NCBI GenBank assembly: GCA_032622095.1
Contig: CP136064.1
Coordinates: forward strand, 247,723,827-247,787,826
Direction of reading: 5' to 3'
DNA from: Siphonodentalium dalli
Taxonomy: Eukaryota; Mollusca; Scaphopoda; Gadilida; Siphonodentaliidae
Length of the DNA stretch: 64,000 nucleotides
The translations under genes were made by a program, and so were the position numbers. The notes under the pieces are model-generated. The model worked only from the letters and a program-made list of their open reading frames with translations. It was not told where the DNA came from and did no database searches. Positions 34,681 to 64,000 of the stretch are shown piece after piece. How positions within the stretch are numbered: position 1 is the first letter of the stretch; each line of letters starts with the position of its first letter.

Positions 34681-35431
34681 CTGATTGTCATGAAATTGTG
34701 CATGAAAGATCAGTATCGAATGATTTGAGATAATATTGACTCCCTGATAACTTGCATATTGAGTGCGGAACATTTGTATGAGGGTAGTGCTAAGTTCAAA
34801 TGTCACGAAACCGTTACGAGGGTGCACAACTCATTTAAAGATGCGTGTGAATAACAACTTAGTGTTGCATGTAACCCCATGCCGCACCGAGTTACCTCCG
34901 AGTCAGGGTTGGCCGATTAAAATCAACATTTTTGAAATGATGATAAAAAGTCAAGAACTGCAATAAATCACAAGATTTTGTAAACTATAACGTGGGTATG
35001 ATTAAACAATACACACAATTAGATAATAGATATTAAATTGCACAGTAATTTTCAACACTATATAGAAACTACAGAGTCTAGACGTACTGCGTGGTACCGT
35101 ATTTACTGCACCATGCATGCAGCTACGGTCTGTTCCGCTCAGCATTGTTAGTAAACACACTCAGATTCAGCACTCCCCACAACCGGCACAACGCTGTTTA
35201 ATTTTCTTTCCTTTTCTGATTACCATACATGTAAATATTAACTAAGTAACGCTATACTCTGCCAACTAAATTACTCTAGGTGTCTATACTCGGTATATGG
35301 TGTGATTGTGATCTGATGTCACAGAAGAGCAAACGTGATTGATAATATATTCAGTTTTCACCTCAAATTGACTAAATTTAGTAGTACGGGTTTAAGCACA
35401 AGTCTACCTATCCATGGAACCCACATGGACC
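34681..35431. other. No gene seen
   Basis: AT-rich with no repeats or coding signals that I recognise. Confidence 0.5.
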
Positions 35432-35895
35432 TATAGGTTACACTGGTGTAAATGTTTCCCATAGGCATCAGTGCTAACGTTTTAGCGTATACTGTTGGCA
35501 ATATAAACTTTGGGTCCAAAATTTTCTTTAAATCTGAAAAATTGACATTTGGGGAAACTTTTTGCGCAAAAAAAATCATGTCTGTCTAGCAGGGAATTCG
35601 CCTTTAAATCTTGTGTTTTCGTAACTAGTGTCAGAACCGCATAACAAATTACTGTCATATTTTAGACCACACCAAAAAATTCAAACTTCACTACAGAGGG
35701 TTAATTCCTGTGCCAATGGCTATTTTACCTATGGGAAATCATCGGGAATCGGAAGAGGTGTGATTATTTTGTTATGCAAAAAGCACACAAGGCTATTGAC
35801 CAATCAAGGCCCATGCAGTGTCTATTTTATTCTCTCCTATATATTCCTCCCGCTAGATGTCACTCAGAACCTTATTTACACCAGTGTAACCTATA
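35432..35895. mobile_element. MITE with perfect 21-bp TIRs
   Basis: TATAGGTTACACTGGTGTAA at 35432 is mirrored exactly by TTACACCAGTGTAACCTATA ending at 35895. The 464-bp interior is non-coding. Confidence 0.75.
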
Positions 35896-37274
35896 AGTGT
35901 ATACATAAAGTGCATGACTACACTGTCGCTTGATATGTGTGTGCTTGGTTGGTATATAATACTACTTGGTCCATCAGATAAATAAATACAAATACTTTTA
36001 TTTCTCATCATCATTATATAATGGTATTTCAAGACAAATACAACACTGGCTGCCCTTCTCAATAATAACACAACATATTATCACGAAATGGCAACAATAT
36101 GAGTACGATGTAAAAAGAGCGAATGTATAGTCCATGCCACCTGCCAGAAGTATGATTAATTTAGGCTTGGATATAATAAGCAACAGTATAGTCCATGCCA
36201 CCTGCCAGAAGTATGATTAATTTAGGCTTGGATATAATAAGCAACATGTACACCTTTTATAACCCACATTTATCAGAAAATTTGCGCGATTACTTATTTT
36301 CATAACGGTTAGAAAAAGATAGCGATTTAAATAAAAAAATCTTATTTAAATTAAGTAAATAAAAACAATTTTAAATAAATAAAAAAACATTTTAACAAAA
36401 TTAAAAATATCACTGATCCTGCTATGAATATAACCGCATTTCATAGCAATGTTTTAGGCGAGACTTGGAGGGACCGTACCAACATTGCAATATATGAACA
36501 CTGGACATGGTTGGCAATTCCCCTTGCAGTGGCTGGGCATACCACGTTTAGTGTTACGAACTTAGTATCCACTTTTGCGTAGACTGCTCATTTGACCGAA
36601 AATATCAGGGGATGGCTTACCTTTTTTAGGCATTCATGTCTGGCGGTACATCTCGAATCTAACGGAACGCGCTATGTATGTTTCCACACATATGCATTAG
36701 TGGGAGGAGCTTACTGGTACAAGGAGACGAGGCTTCTGCATATATATTGTAATGTATTTTACAGTGCCTGTTGTATGCTATATAATACACCTCATAACAC
36801 ACATTCTCTTTATCTTTATTATTGAAAGTTATGACGGGTGTCACACAAAATGAAATAAAGTGTAATATTCATTGATAATTTTTTGACAACAAAAATATTG
36901 TTTGAAGATGGGCAATTTAACACTGAATGTATGCTGGCATATCAAAATTAGGTCGAACAGAGAAACCCAATGCAGTAAGCGACCGGCTCAGTCGCTGATT
37001 GGTAGAAAATATTTGCTAATTATTTGGTTGAACTGAGGAGCCCAAATGTGAACTAGGTCATGTTTAGTTCCCAGTTTATTTAACATTGGTGTCATCCCAT
37101 AATACTTGAATGTACATGGCATCACCATGAACAGTACGCGGTCACGCGATGATATTCAATGGTCCTCGAAACGCTTTGGAGCTAAATATACAGCTTACAG
37201 AAGAACACTCTTCCCAACTCGCACATATAACTGTAGTGCACTGACCGATGATTCGAGTCTCTCCTATAACATAC
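35896..37274. other. No gene seen; 61-bp tandem duplication
   Basis: 36126-36246 carries two copies of a 61-bp unit starting TATAGTCCATGCCACCTGCC. 36300-36420 is a simple A/T tract. Nothing else is recognised. Confidence 0.6.
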
Positions 37275-37731
37275 GTGACCCGCCATATCAAATTCAGTCG
37301 GAAGTCGGGATTTTTTTTACCCTGTGCCAATGCATTCTCTTATATATGCGAGTCGACCATAGGTCGCCTCGCATATATAAGAGAATGCATTCGCCTAACA
37401 ATTTTTGACAATTTTAATAATTTGTTCTTGTATTCTTTAACAATTTTATAATTTCACCCATACAGAGCCCCAGACAAACATGAGCAGACGACACTCTTCT
37501 ATGTGCTTCTATATATGTGTGGGGCTCCCTGCCGGGTAATGGGTGTTTTTTTATTTTATGTCCTAAAAATTGTAAGAAACATTTATTTAAAAAACATGAT
37601 AAAAAATTGTTAAGCCAATATTCTCTTATATATGCGAGGCGACCTATGGTCGACTCATATATATAAGAGAATGCATTGGCACAGGGTAAAACAAATCCCG
37701 ACTTCCGACTGGATTTGATATGGCGGGTCAC
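37275..37731. mobile_element. GTGACCCGCC foldback element, copy 2
   Basis: Full-length member of the family at 24076, with both 67-bp palindromic modules and the GTGTGGGGCTCC interior. It lies just upstream of the UBE2E coding exon 1. Confidence 0.85.
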
Positions 37732-38004
37732 ATATGTACTCGTACCCACACCGATTTCTTGCACGTGCAAACATTCATTTTTAAACCATTTATCCCCGTT
37801 CCTCAACAAGCATCGCCTCGCTATTTCGTTGGGCCTATTCAATATCCTTCCAATGTGAGAGGTTACGAACCACGTGCGAGCCTAATTGATTCCGCCTTTG
37901 CTTCAGTTCTGTTACGCATACAAATAAAATGGTGTTGGGATATGATAGGCCTTCGCCATCACCGCAGATAATTCTTCAAAGCGTTATCCTGATTTAATTT
38001 CCAG

Positions 38005-57107
<19,103 letters not shown>

Positions 57108-57239
57108 TAGGTCAATCTCATCGTTATTATTTTCTGATTAAGTGACCCCAGTTCCGAAATTTTAGACAGTCACCCATGTTCATAAAATGTTGTGTAATAA
57201 CCGCGTTGTCATTATTAGCTCAACTTGGCGAAGTCAATA

Positions 57240-57965
57240 ATTTCCGTTAGCGCACCCTACAGGTCACATCTCTCATCCGATCGTCACCAAACTTTATATG
57301 GATCTTCGGTGTGACCTATATATGGGAGCCTCCTATTTTAACCGAAATTCGTTAAAAACATGGCCACCGGCAGCCATCTTGGATATTACTCTTTGCATGA
57401 CTAAATCATTAAGCACACCCTACAGACACATCCCTCATCCGATCGTCACCAAACTTCATATGAATCTTCGGGGTGACCTCTAGATGGGAGCCTCATTAGT
57501 TTTAAAACCTGGCGGACGGCAGCCATCTTGGATTTTACTCTTTGTATGACTAAATACTTTATTTGGCACACCCTACATACCTCATCCGATCATCACCAAA
57601 CTTCATATGGATCTTCGAGTTGACTTGTAGATGGGAGCCTCTTATTTTGACTGAAATTCGTTGAAAAACATGGCTGGCGGCAGTGATCTTGGATTTCAAA
57701 TTTGAATACATTGACACACCCTGCCGCCCTCATTTGTTTGAGAATTGTTTTGAAAATGTGCAGGCATGTTTAGGATCACAAATAGATGGGAGCTATCGAA
57801 TTTGATCATTCAGCCATCTTGGATTTTACTCTTTGCATGACTAAATCCTTTGGCGCACCCTACATACCACATCCCTAATCCGATCGTCACCAAACTTTAT
57901 ATGGTTCTTTTGGGTGACTTCTAGATGGGAACCATCAATTTTTTTGAAATTCGTTGAAAACATGG
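57240..57965. repeat. Tandem array, about 130- to 170-bp units
   Basis: Four to five units with CATCCGATCGTCACCAAACT, TAGATGGGAGCCTC and CAGCCATCTTGGATTTTACT. Short frames arise by chance. Confidence 0.85.
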
Positions 57966-58734
57966 CCGCCAGCAATCATCTTGGATTAACTTATGTCGCA
58001 ACTGGCTAACTAGTTTTGAAGTTAGCCAGTTGTGCGGCCTCACAATTGCTTGAATATAAGCTGTAATCTATTTATCAAGTTTAAAGATGCCCGCAGTCTG
58101 ATTCGGTATCATTATTGTTTTCGAGTTATGTTTTTATATATATCATTATATCTCTTCATGTTGTAATCTAGTAATACTTAATAGATATTTAAACTTTCTG
58201 CATTCCTAATCGCTCTATTGACTGTAACACATGAAATTACCCCCATACAAGTTCAAGAAATGGCTTGATTCGATTGGGGTCATTGGCTTTCAAAGTGTGT
58301 GAATCCAGAAGGGAATCACATGGAATTTGTTTAATTAGTCTGCCTGCTAAAACCATTAACTCCAATCGATCTTCAAGTCATTCCTTATAATCATATACCA
58401 GTACATTTCATTAGAACATTAATATCAGGAACAACTTTTCAAAACTACCAAAACAATTCTAAGTAGTTCAAATTCCAACACAGTCTCTGAACAACAAATC
58501 GCAGCGAGCACGTGCACATGACCGGTTTGAAGTGACGTAGGTCGTCCATCGCTTTATGAAGTGGAGGCTGCAGTTATTTGTTGATGGACCTCGGAAACGT
58601 TCGTGTAAACCTTATGGCGATTTGTACTGATCCTTACAGGCGCTAATTACGTAAATGTAGAGGATGTTTGATTATAACTGGCTGCCGCTATTTATAAATT
58701 TAAAGTCTATGAGAATGAGATAATTATACCCCCT

Positions 58735-59755
58735 TTTTTTAAAGGGGGGTATACTGTTTTGCACCTTCCGTCTGGACGTCCGTCCGATGTATGTTCATGT
58801 CATAACTTGAACAGTAGTGCTTGGATCTCAATGAAATTAGGTATGGATGTTCACTACTATGAGGACATAAAATGCAGGGTTCTATCATTTTGTTCGGATT
58901 TTCCATTCTTGCGTTATTCATCTTTGTTTATCTGGAAATGTTGACTTTTTGGTCCATCTGGTGTCTGTTCGTGTCGTTAACTTCAACAGTTGTGCTGGGA
59001 TCTCAATGAAATTTGGTATGGCTGTTCACTACTATGACAACATTAAATAGAGGGTTCCATCGTTTTGTTCGGATTTTCCATTCTAGAATTATTCATCTTT
59101 GTTTATCTGGAAATGTTGGATTGTTGGTCCATCTGTCTGTTCATGTCATAACTTGAACAGTAGTGCTCGGATCTCAATGAAATTAAGCATGGATGTTCAC
59201 TACTATGAGGACATAAAATACAGGGTTCTATCATTTTGTTCGGATTTTCCATTCTTGAGTTATTCATCTTTGTTTATCTGGAAATGTTGGCTTTTTGGTC
59301 CATCTGGTGTCTGTTCGTGTCGTAACTTCAACAGTTGTGCTGGGACCTCAATTAAATTTGGTATGGCTGTTCACTACTATGACAACATTAAATAGAGGGT
59401 TCCATCCTTTTGTTCGGCTTTTCCATTCTACAGTTATTCATCTTTGTTTATCTGGAAATGTCTGTTCAGGTCATAACTTGAACAGTAGTCTTCGGATCTC
59501 AATTAAATTTTGAATGGATGTCGTTCCAGAGATATTAATTTTTTGTTTATATGGAAATGTTGGATTTTTGGTCCACCCGATGTCTGTTCAGGTGATAACT
59601 TTGAATATTAATGCTCGGATCTCAATGAAATTTGGTATGGATGTTCACCACATATAATGGCGCATTCAACTGTTTCGTTTTTGTTTTTCGTTCTATAGTT
59701 ATTCATCTTTGTTTATATGAAAATGCTGATTTTTGGGTCCATCTGTCTGAGTACA
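58735..59755. repeat. Tandem array, about 170-bp units
   Basis: Units contain CATAACTTGAACAGTAGTGC, GGATCTCAATGAAATT, TGTTCACTACTATGA, TTCGGATTTTCCATTCT and TTCATCTTTGTTTATCTGGA. About six units alternate between two subtypes (ACTTGAACAGTAGTG and ACTTCAACAGTTGTG). Related sequence is at 20640, 62860 and 63845. Confidence 0.85.
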
Positions 59756-60054
59756 TCAGTCATAAGTTATAGATATGCGCACACTAGGTGGTATACCACA
59801 AGGGGGTATGCACCGGACGACAGTCCATCTCTTGTTGCAAAATTTGTAGAATAAATTTCCATAGATACGTACACATGTCTGAAAAATGAAGGGAAACCTG
59901 GGTAACTTCATCTCAATGTTGGGAACTTCAATAACCAGGGCCATGAATCTACGTCACTAATCTAATCTATAAACCGTAGATTCAGATATTCAGGAACCTA
60001 CGTCACTAATGTAATCTCCCAACCGTCGCTTCGGACATTCTGGAAACTACGTCA

Positions 60055-60442
60055 TTAACCCTTTACCCAACAAACCGGCCAAAAACGGCCAAATAAAGCT
60101 GCAACAGCCTAAATGATCTTGGGTCTGTCTCAATAAAACCATACATATATGGATATCATTGGAACCGGCTCATTGACCACATTGTGATGGTTACAGTTAT
60201 GCCCTGTGCCAATGCATTCTCTTATATATGCGAGTCGACCATAGGTCGCCTCGCATATATAAGAGAATGCATTGGCCTAAAAAAACACTTTTTAACATTT
60301 TATCTTACATTCTTTAACAATTTTATAATTTTTAATGTGTTAAGCCAATGCATTCTCTTATATATGCGAGGCGACCTATGGTCGACTCGCATATATAAGA
60401 GAATGCATTGGCACAGGGCCGTTCTGTTGGGTAAAGGGTTAA
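60055..60442. mobile_element. TTAACCCTTTACCCAAC element, copy P2
   Basis: Ends as in P1 but in the opposite orientation: the CCGGCCAAAAACGGCC segment is on the left. It is inserted in the third unit of a short array, ACGTCACTAATGTAATCTCC, splitting it at TTAA. Confidence 0.82.
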
Positions 60443-60574
60443 TGTAATCTCTAAACCATCGCTTCAATTGTTCGGATAGATGCTATCTGGAATGCATGCT
60501 GTGGTTGATGTTTATATTTGTTGCAAGGGTTATTGTACTTACGAGTGAAAGGGATGATGTGCATTTTACATTTA

Positions 60575-60960
60575 TTAACCCTTTACCCAACAGAAGGGCC
60601 CTGTGCCAATGCATTCTCTTATATATGCGAGTCGACCATAGGTCGCCTCGCATATATAAGAGAATGCTTGGCTTAACACATTAAAAATTATAAAATTGTT
60701 AAAGAATGTAAGAAAAAATGGTAAAAAGTGTTAAAAAGGCCAATGCATTCTCTTATATATGCGAGGCGACCTATGGTCGACTCGCATATATAAGAGAATG
60801 CATTGGCACAGGGCATAACTGTAACTATCACAATGTGGTCAAGGAGCCGGTTCCAATGATATCCATATTTGTATGGTTCTATTGAGACAGACCGAAGATA
60901 TTTTAGGCTGTTGAAGCTTTATTTGGCCGGTTTTGGCCGTTTTGTTGGGTAAAGGGTTAA
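60575..60960. mobile_element. TTAACCCTTTACCCAAC element, copy P3
   Basis: Same orientation as P1 and very similar to it, 130 bp from P2. TTAA at both ends. One module has lost a few bases (GAATGCTTGG). Confidence 0.82.
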
Positions 60961-61639
60961 ATCGTTGAACTGTGTTTGATGTTCAAAATCGGGCACAATC
61001 CGTACCTATTATCCTTGTATACGTTTCAGTTATTAATATCACGTTATAACGATTACTGATATTTGAATGTGTATTGTGAATTTCCACAGCTCATGTACTT
61101 GTTTATTCCGCCTTACACACGTTTATATGTATTTTAAACAAATTCAAAATCAAACCCGCTTTGGGTTAGAGGTGTGATTGATGACGTATGTTCCTGACCA
61201 GGTAACTTTATCACATAAAACAATGAGAGTGACGAATTCAGCAACAATAATTCTGGTATCATAAATTCGTGCGTATATTGTAACTATGGAAACGGAATAT
61301 CATATACTTCATAAATCTACATACTCTGTACAATACCCAGAATCATTCACTTGAAATTCTTCACAGAGATGGTATGGTATACTTAGAAATCATACTGTTC
61401 TTTGATCGAAAAGGCATCATATGTCAGAAATTTACTGAGTACAATTTTAGCGTCATGCCGCGCATGATGTTTTGAATATCAAATTATACAATTTCCGATT
61501 TTATTCAACGAAGTAATTACATTGTAAAACTGCCTATATATATCACCGCCCGTTAATAAAAAAAAACACACAAAAAAAACGTCGCGATTCTTTGTCACAG
61601 TTTGACAATTACTTGAACCCCTTCATGGCTGGGTTGCGC

Positions 61640-61762
61640 TGGCGCCAATTCATTATATTTATATGCGAGTCTATGGAAACTCGCATATATAAGAGAATGC
61701 ATTGCTTTCAAGGTCAAGGTAAATATTGTTAGGCCAATGCATTCTCTTATATATTCGATACT
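61640..61762. repeat. Degenerate palindromic modules
   Basis: Fragments of the 67-bp module, TATGCGAGTCTATGGAAACT and CCAATGCATTCTCTTATATA, outside any recognisable TIR element. Confidence 0.6.
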
Positions 61763-61837
61763 CCCTTTGGGTTTTCGCAAAATTTCAGGACGATCACGCC
61801 ATGGAAGGGTTAATCTGTTCATAACTCCCAGAGATAT

Positions 61838-62047
61838 AGTAATGCCCTAAGTAATCGACTCCTTAAACACAGCAGAATTATGGGTAACTTTTCAGGATTT
61901 AGTCGGAAATATGGCTTGTTGCCATTCATCGGAAAGCTCTCGAGAGCTTTCCGATGAATGGCAACAAGTCATATTTCCGACTAAATCCTGAAAAGTTACC
62001 CATAATTCTGCTGTGTTTAAGGAGTCGATTACTTAGGGCATTACTGT
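61838..62047. repeat. Near-perfect hairpin, copy H2
   Basis: Same sequence as H1 at 43422, with AGTAATGCCCTAAGTAATCG and its mirror, and a centre of CTCTCGAGAG. Arms of about 105 bp. Confidence 0.92.
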
Positions 62048-62280
62048 AGGTATCCTAACTAACGTTGGTCTCGGTAAAAAGAACTTTTAAATTCATTATA
62101 CTTTAAACATGCTCTAACTCTTCGTGGCAGCACTTCAAACAACAACAACAACAACAACAACAACATGTTATGAAGCTTCATTTCAAGGAACGTTTCAATT
62201 ATTACCTCAATTATTATCACCAAAAAAAACACACATTATACACGACATATTCTATATTATATACCATTTGGAAGAGGAAC

Positions 62281-62283
<3 letters not shown>

Positions 62284-62313
<30 letters not shown>
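62284..62313. repeat. TA microsatellite
   Basis: Perfect TA run of about 15 units. It lies just before the repeat shared with 20280-20545. Confidence 0.95.
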
Positions 62314-62315
<2 letters not shown>

Positions 62316-62970
62316 CACCAGAATACGGAACAGATGTGGCCCAGGGTTGTCCACCAAGTGATAGAGATTCTCAGATTCACCCCAAGACCTCCCCCGTTAT
62401 TTACCCAGAATGAATCATAATTCACAACTAAGAGATTGAGTTATTCCCCTTCCATAGAGGATAAGTGGCAGTACAGACTATAGATCGAAATTAAGCACAG
62501 AACACACGTCTGTACCTTGACAAAAACAACATGCTCACAGTTTATTCGACCTGATAAGTTGATAATACAATGTTTTGGAGCTTCCTCTTTCAAATGGACT
62601 ACGTTGCATATAATGTGATCCGGTAATTCGAAAATTAAGTAGGCATTTAAACGAAAGATTTATAAAAAAAATTGTTATATTATTCTCAAAATATCCACAT
62701 TTTCTCTCTCAAGTCATAGAAAATAATTAGAGAAAAATTGCATATCTTGGTGACAGAAGCTCACGTTGACTGGACTAAAAATTAGTATCCCTCGATCCAC
62801 ATGTGCGACCGAAGGAAATGGTGGGTATACTGGAATATATACATGTACGTCCGATTCGATCGTTGTTCTGGTTTTCCATTCTAGAGTTATTCATCTTTGT
62901 TTATCTGAAATGAGTTTTTTTGGCCGTCTGCTCGATTACCTCGTCCATGGGTAATACACGATGTAATTTA

Positions 62971-63429
62971 GTGACCCGCCATATCAAATCCAGTCGTAAG
63001 TCGGGATTTTTTTTACCCTGTGCCAATGCATTCTCTTATATATGCAAGTCGACCATAGGTCGCCTCGCATATATAAGAGAATGCATTGGCCTAACAATTT
63101 TTTATAATATTTTTTAAATAAATGTTTCTTACAATTTTTAGGACATAAAATAAAAAACATCCATTACCCTGAAGGGAGCCCCACACATATATAGAAGCAT
63201 ATAGAAGAGTGTCGTCTGCTCATGTTTGTCTGGGGCTCTGTATGGGTGAAATTATAAAATTGTTAAAGAATACAAGAAAAAATTATTAAAATTGTAAAAA
63301 ATTGTTAGGCCAATGCATTCTCTTATATATGCGAGGCGACCTATGGTCGACTCGAATATATAAGAGAATGCATTGGCACAGGGTAAAAAAAAATCCCGAC
63401 TTACGACTGGATTTGATATGGCGGGTCAC
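62971..63429. mobile_element. GTGACCCGCC foldback element, copy 4
   Basis: Full-length, flanked by ATTTA on each side (GATGTAATTTA before, ATTTAGTATGG after). The unoccupied version of the same flank is present at about 63960, GATGTAATTTAGTATTAG. Interior orientation as in copy 3. Confidence 0.88.
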
Positions 63430-63538
63430 ATTTAGTATGGATGTTCATCAGCATAAGTGCCTTCAACGTAGTAGAAGACATAATATAATGAGCATTGAAG
63501 ATCTCTGTGTCGAGTTAAGTGGAGCTTCCTAAATACTT

Positions 63539-63842
63539 GCATATATAAGAGAATGCATTGGCCTAACAAATTTTATATATTTTTTTTATAATTGTTATAA
63601 AATGTAAGAAAAATGAAAACAATAATAAAAAATTGTTAACGAATGTAAGAAATAATAATAAAAAATGATAAACATTGTTAAAGAATGTAAGAAAAAATTG
63701 TAAAAAAAAAATGATTAAAATTGTTAAAGAATGTAAGAACTAATGATAAAAATGATAAAATATAGAACAAAATGATAAAAAATATAAAAAAAATAAAATT
63801 GTTAGCCCAATGCATTCTCTTATATATGCGAGGCGACCTATA
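63539..63842. repeat. Half modules flanking an A-rich tract
   Basis: CATATATAAGAGAATGCATT begins and CAATGCATTCTCTTATATAT ends a segment of AAAAATTGTTAAAGAATGTA tandem units. Resembles an element of the P or GTGACCCGCC family with an expanded centre and lost ends. Confidence 0.6.
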
Positions 63843-64000
63843 CTTGCACCTCCGATTCGATCGTTGTTCTGGTTTTCCATTCTAGAGTTATTCATCTTTG
63901 TTTATCCGAAAATGATTTTTTTGTCCGTCGGCTCGATTACCTCGTCCATGGGTAATACACGATGTAATTTAGTATTAGTATTAGTATGGATGTTCATTAG

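Noticed and set aside
57240..59755. Cys-rich frames in UBE2E intron 3
   Set aside because: They follow the period of two tandem arrays and have no start or splice support.

Overview
This is eukaryotic genomic DNA: AT-rich, intron-containing, and dense in foldback elements, minisatellites and microsatellites. The encoded proteins are animal proteins. A tRNA-derived SINE and two arrays of the type common in molluscan assemblies suggest a marine invertebrate, probably a mollusc or another lophotrochozoan. The species cannot be named from the sequence.

Region 1 (1-16,300) holds a T-box transcription factor locus. A seven-exon gene lies on the minus strand (start codon at 3670) and runs off the left edge with its frame open for 368 codons. 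A second copy lies head-to-head on the plus strand (6491-16,295). It keeps exons 1 to 6 at corresponding positions, mostly at identical exon lengths, followed by exon 7 and a terminal exon. It carries mutated splice sites, frameshifts, a nonsense codon and a truncated exon 3, so it looks like a decaying duplicate. The DNA between the two starts is a diverged palindrome centred near 5130, which points to an inverted segmental duplication. In the damaged copy the first 60 bp of exon 2 has expanded into an array of about 16 units. A Helitron-like non-autonomous element has inserted there and again in exon 3.

Region 2 (16,300-38,000) has no gene I can identify. It contains foldback elements, TTAA-flanked MITE relics, two minisatellites, a promoter-like stretch, a weak candidate first exon at 28,496 and dispersed repeats.

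Region 3 (38,005-64,000) is the 5' part of a UBE2E-type ubiquitin-conjugating enzyme gene on the plus strand. Three coding exons (38,039; 54,138; 56,954) give 115 codons, ending just after the FKPPK motif. The exons carrying the catalytic cysteine lie beyond the window. Intron 1 is 15.9 kb. Introns 1 to 3 hold several long hairpin-forming elements, including near-perfect 220-bp palindromes and two TIR families that share one 67-bp palindromic module.

The T-box gene and the UBE2E gene have no evident functional link. The most unusual material is the exon-derived minisatellite, the inverted T-box duplication, the frame-breaking 86-bp internal duplication, and the hairpin module shared by two transposon families.
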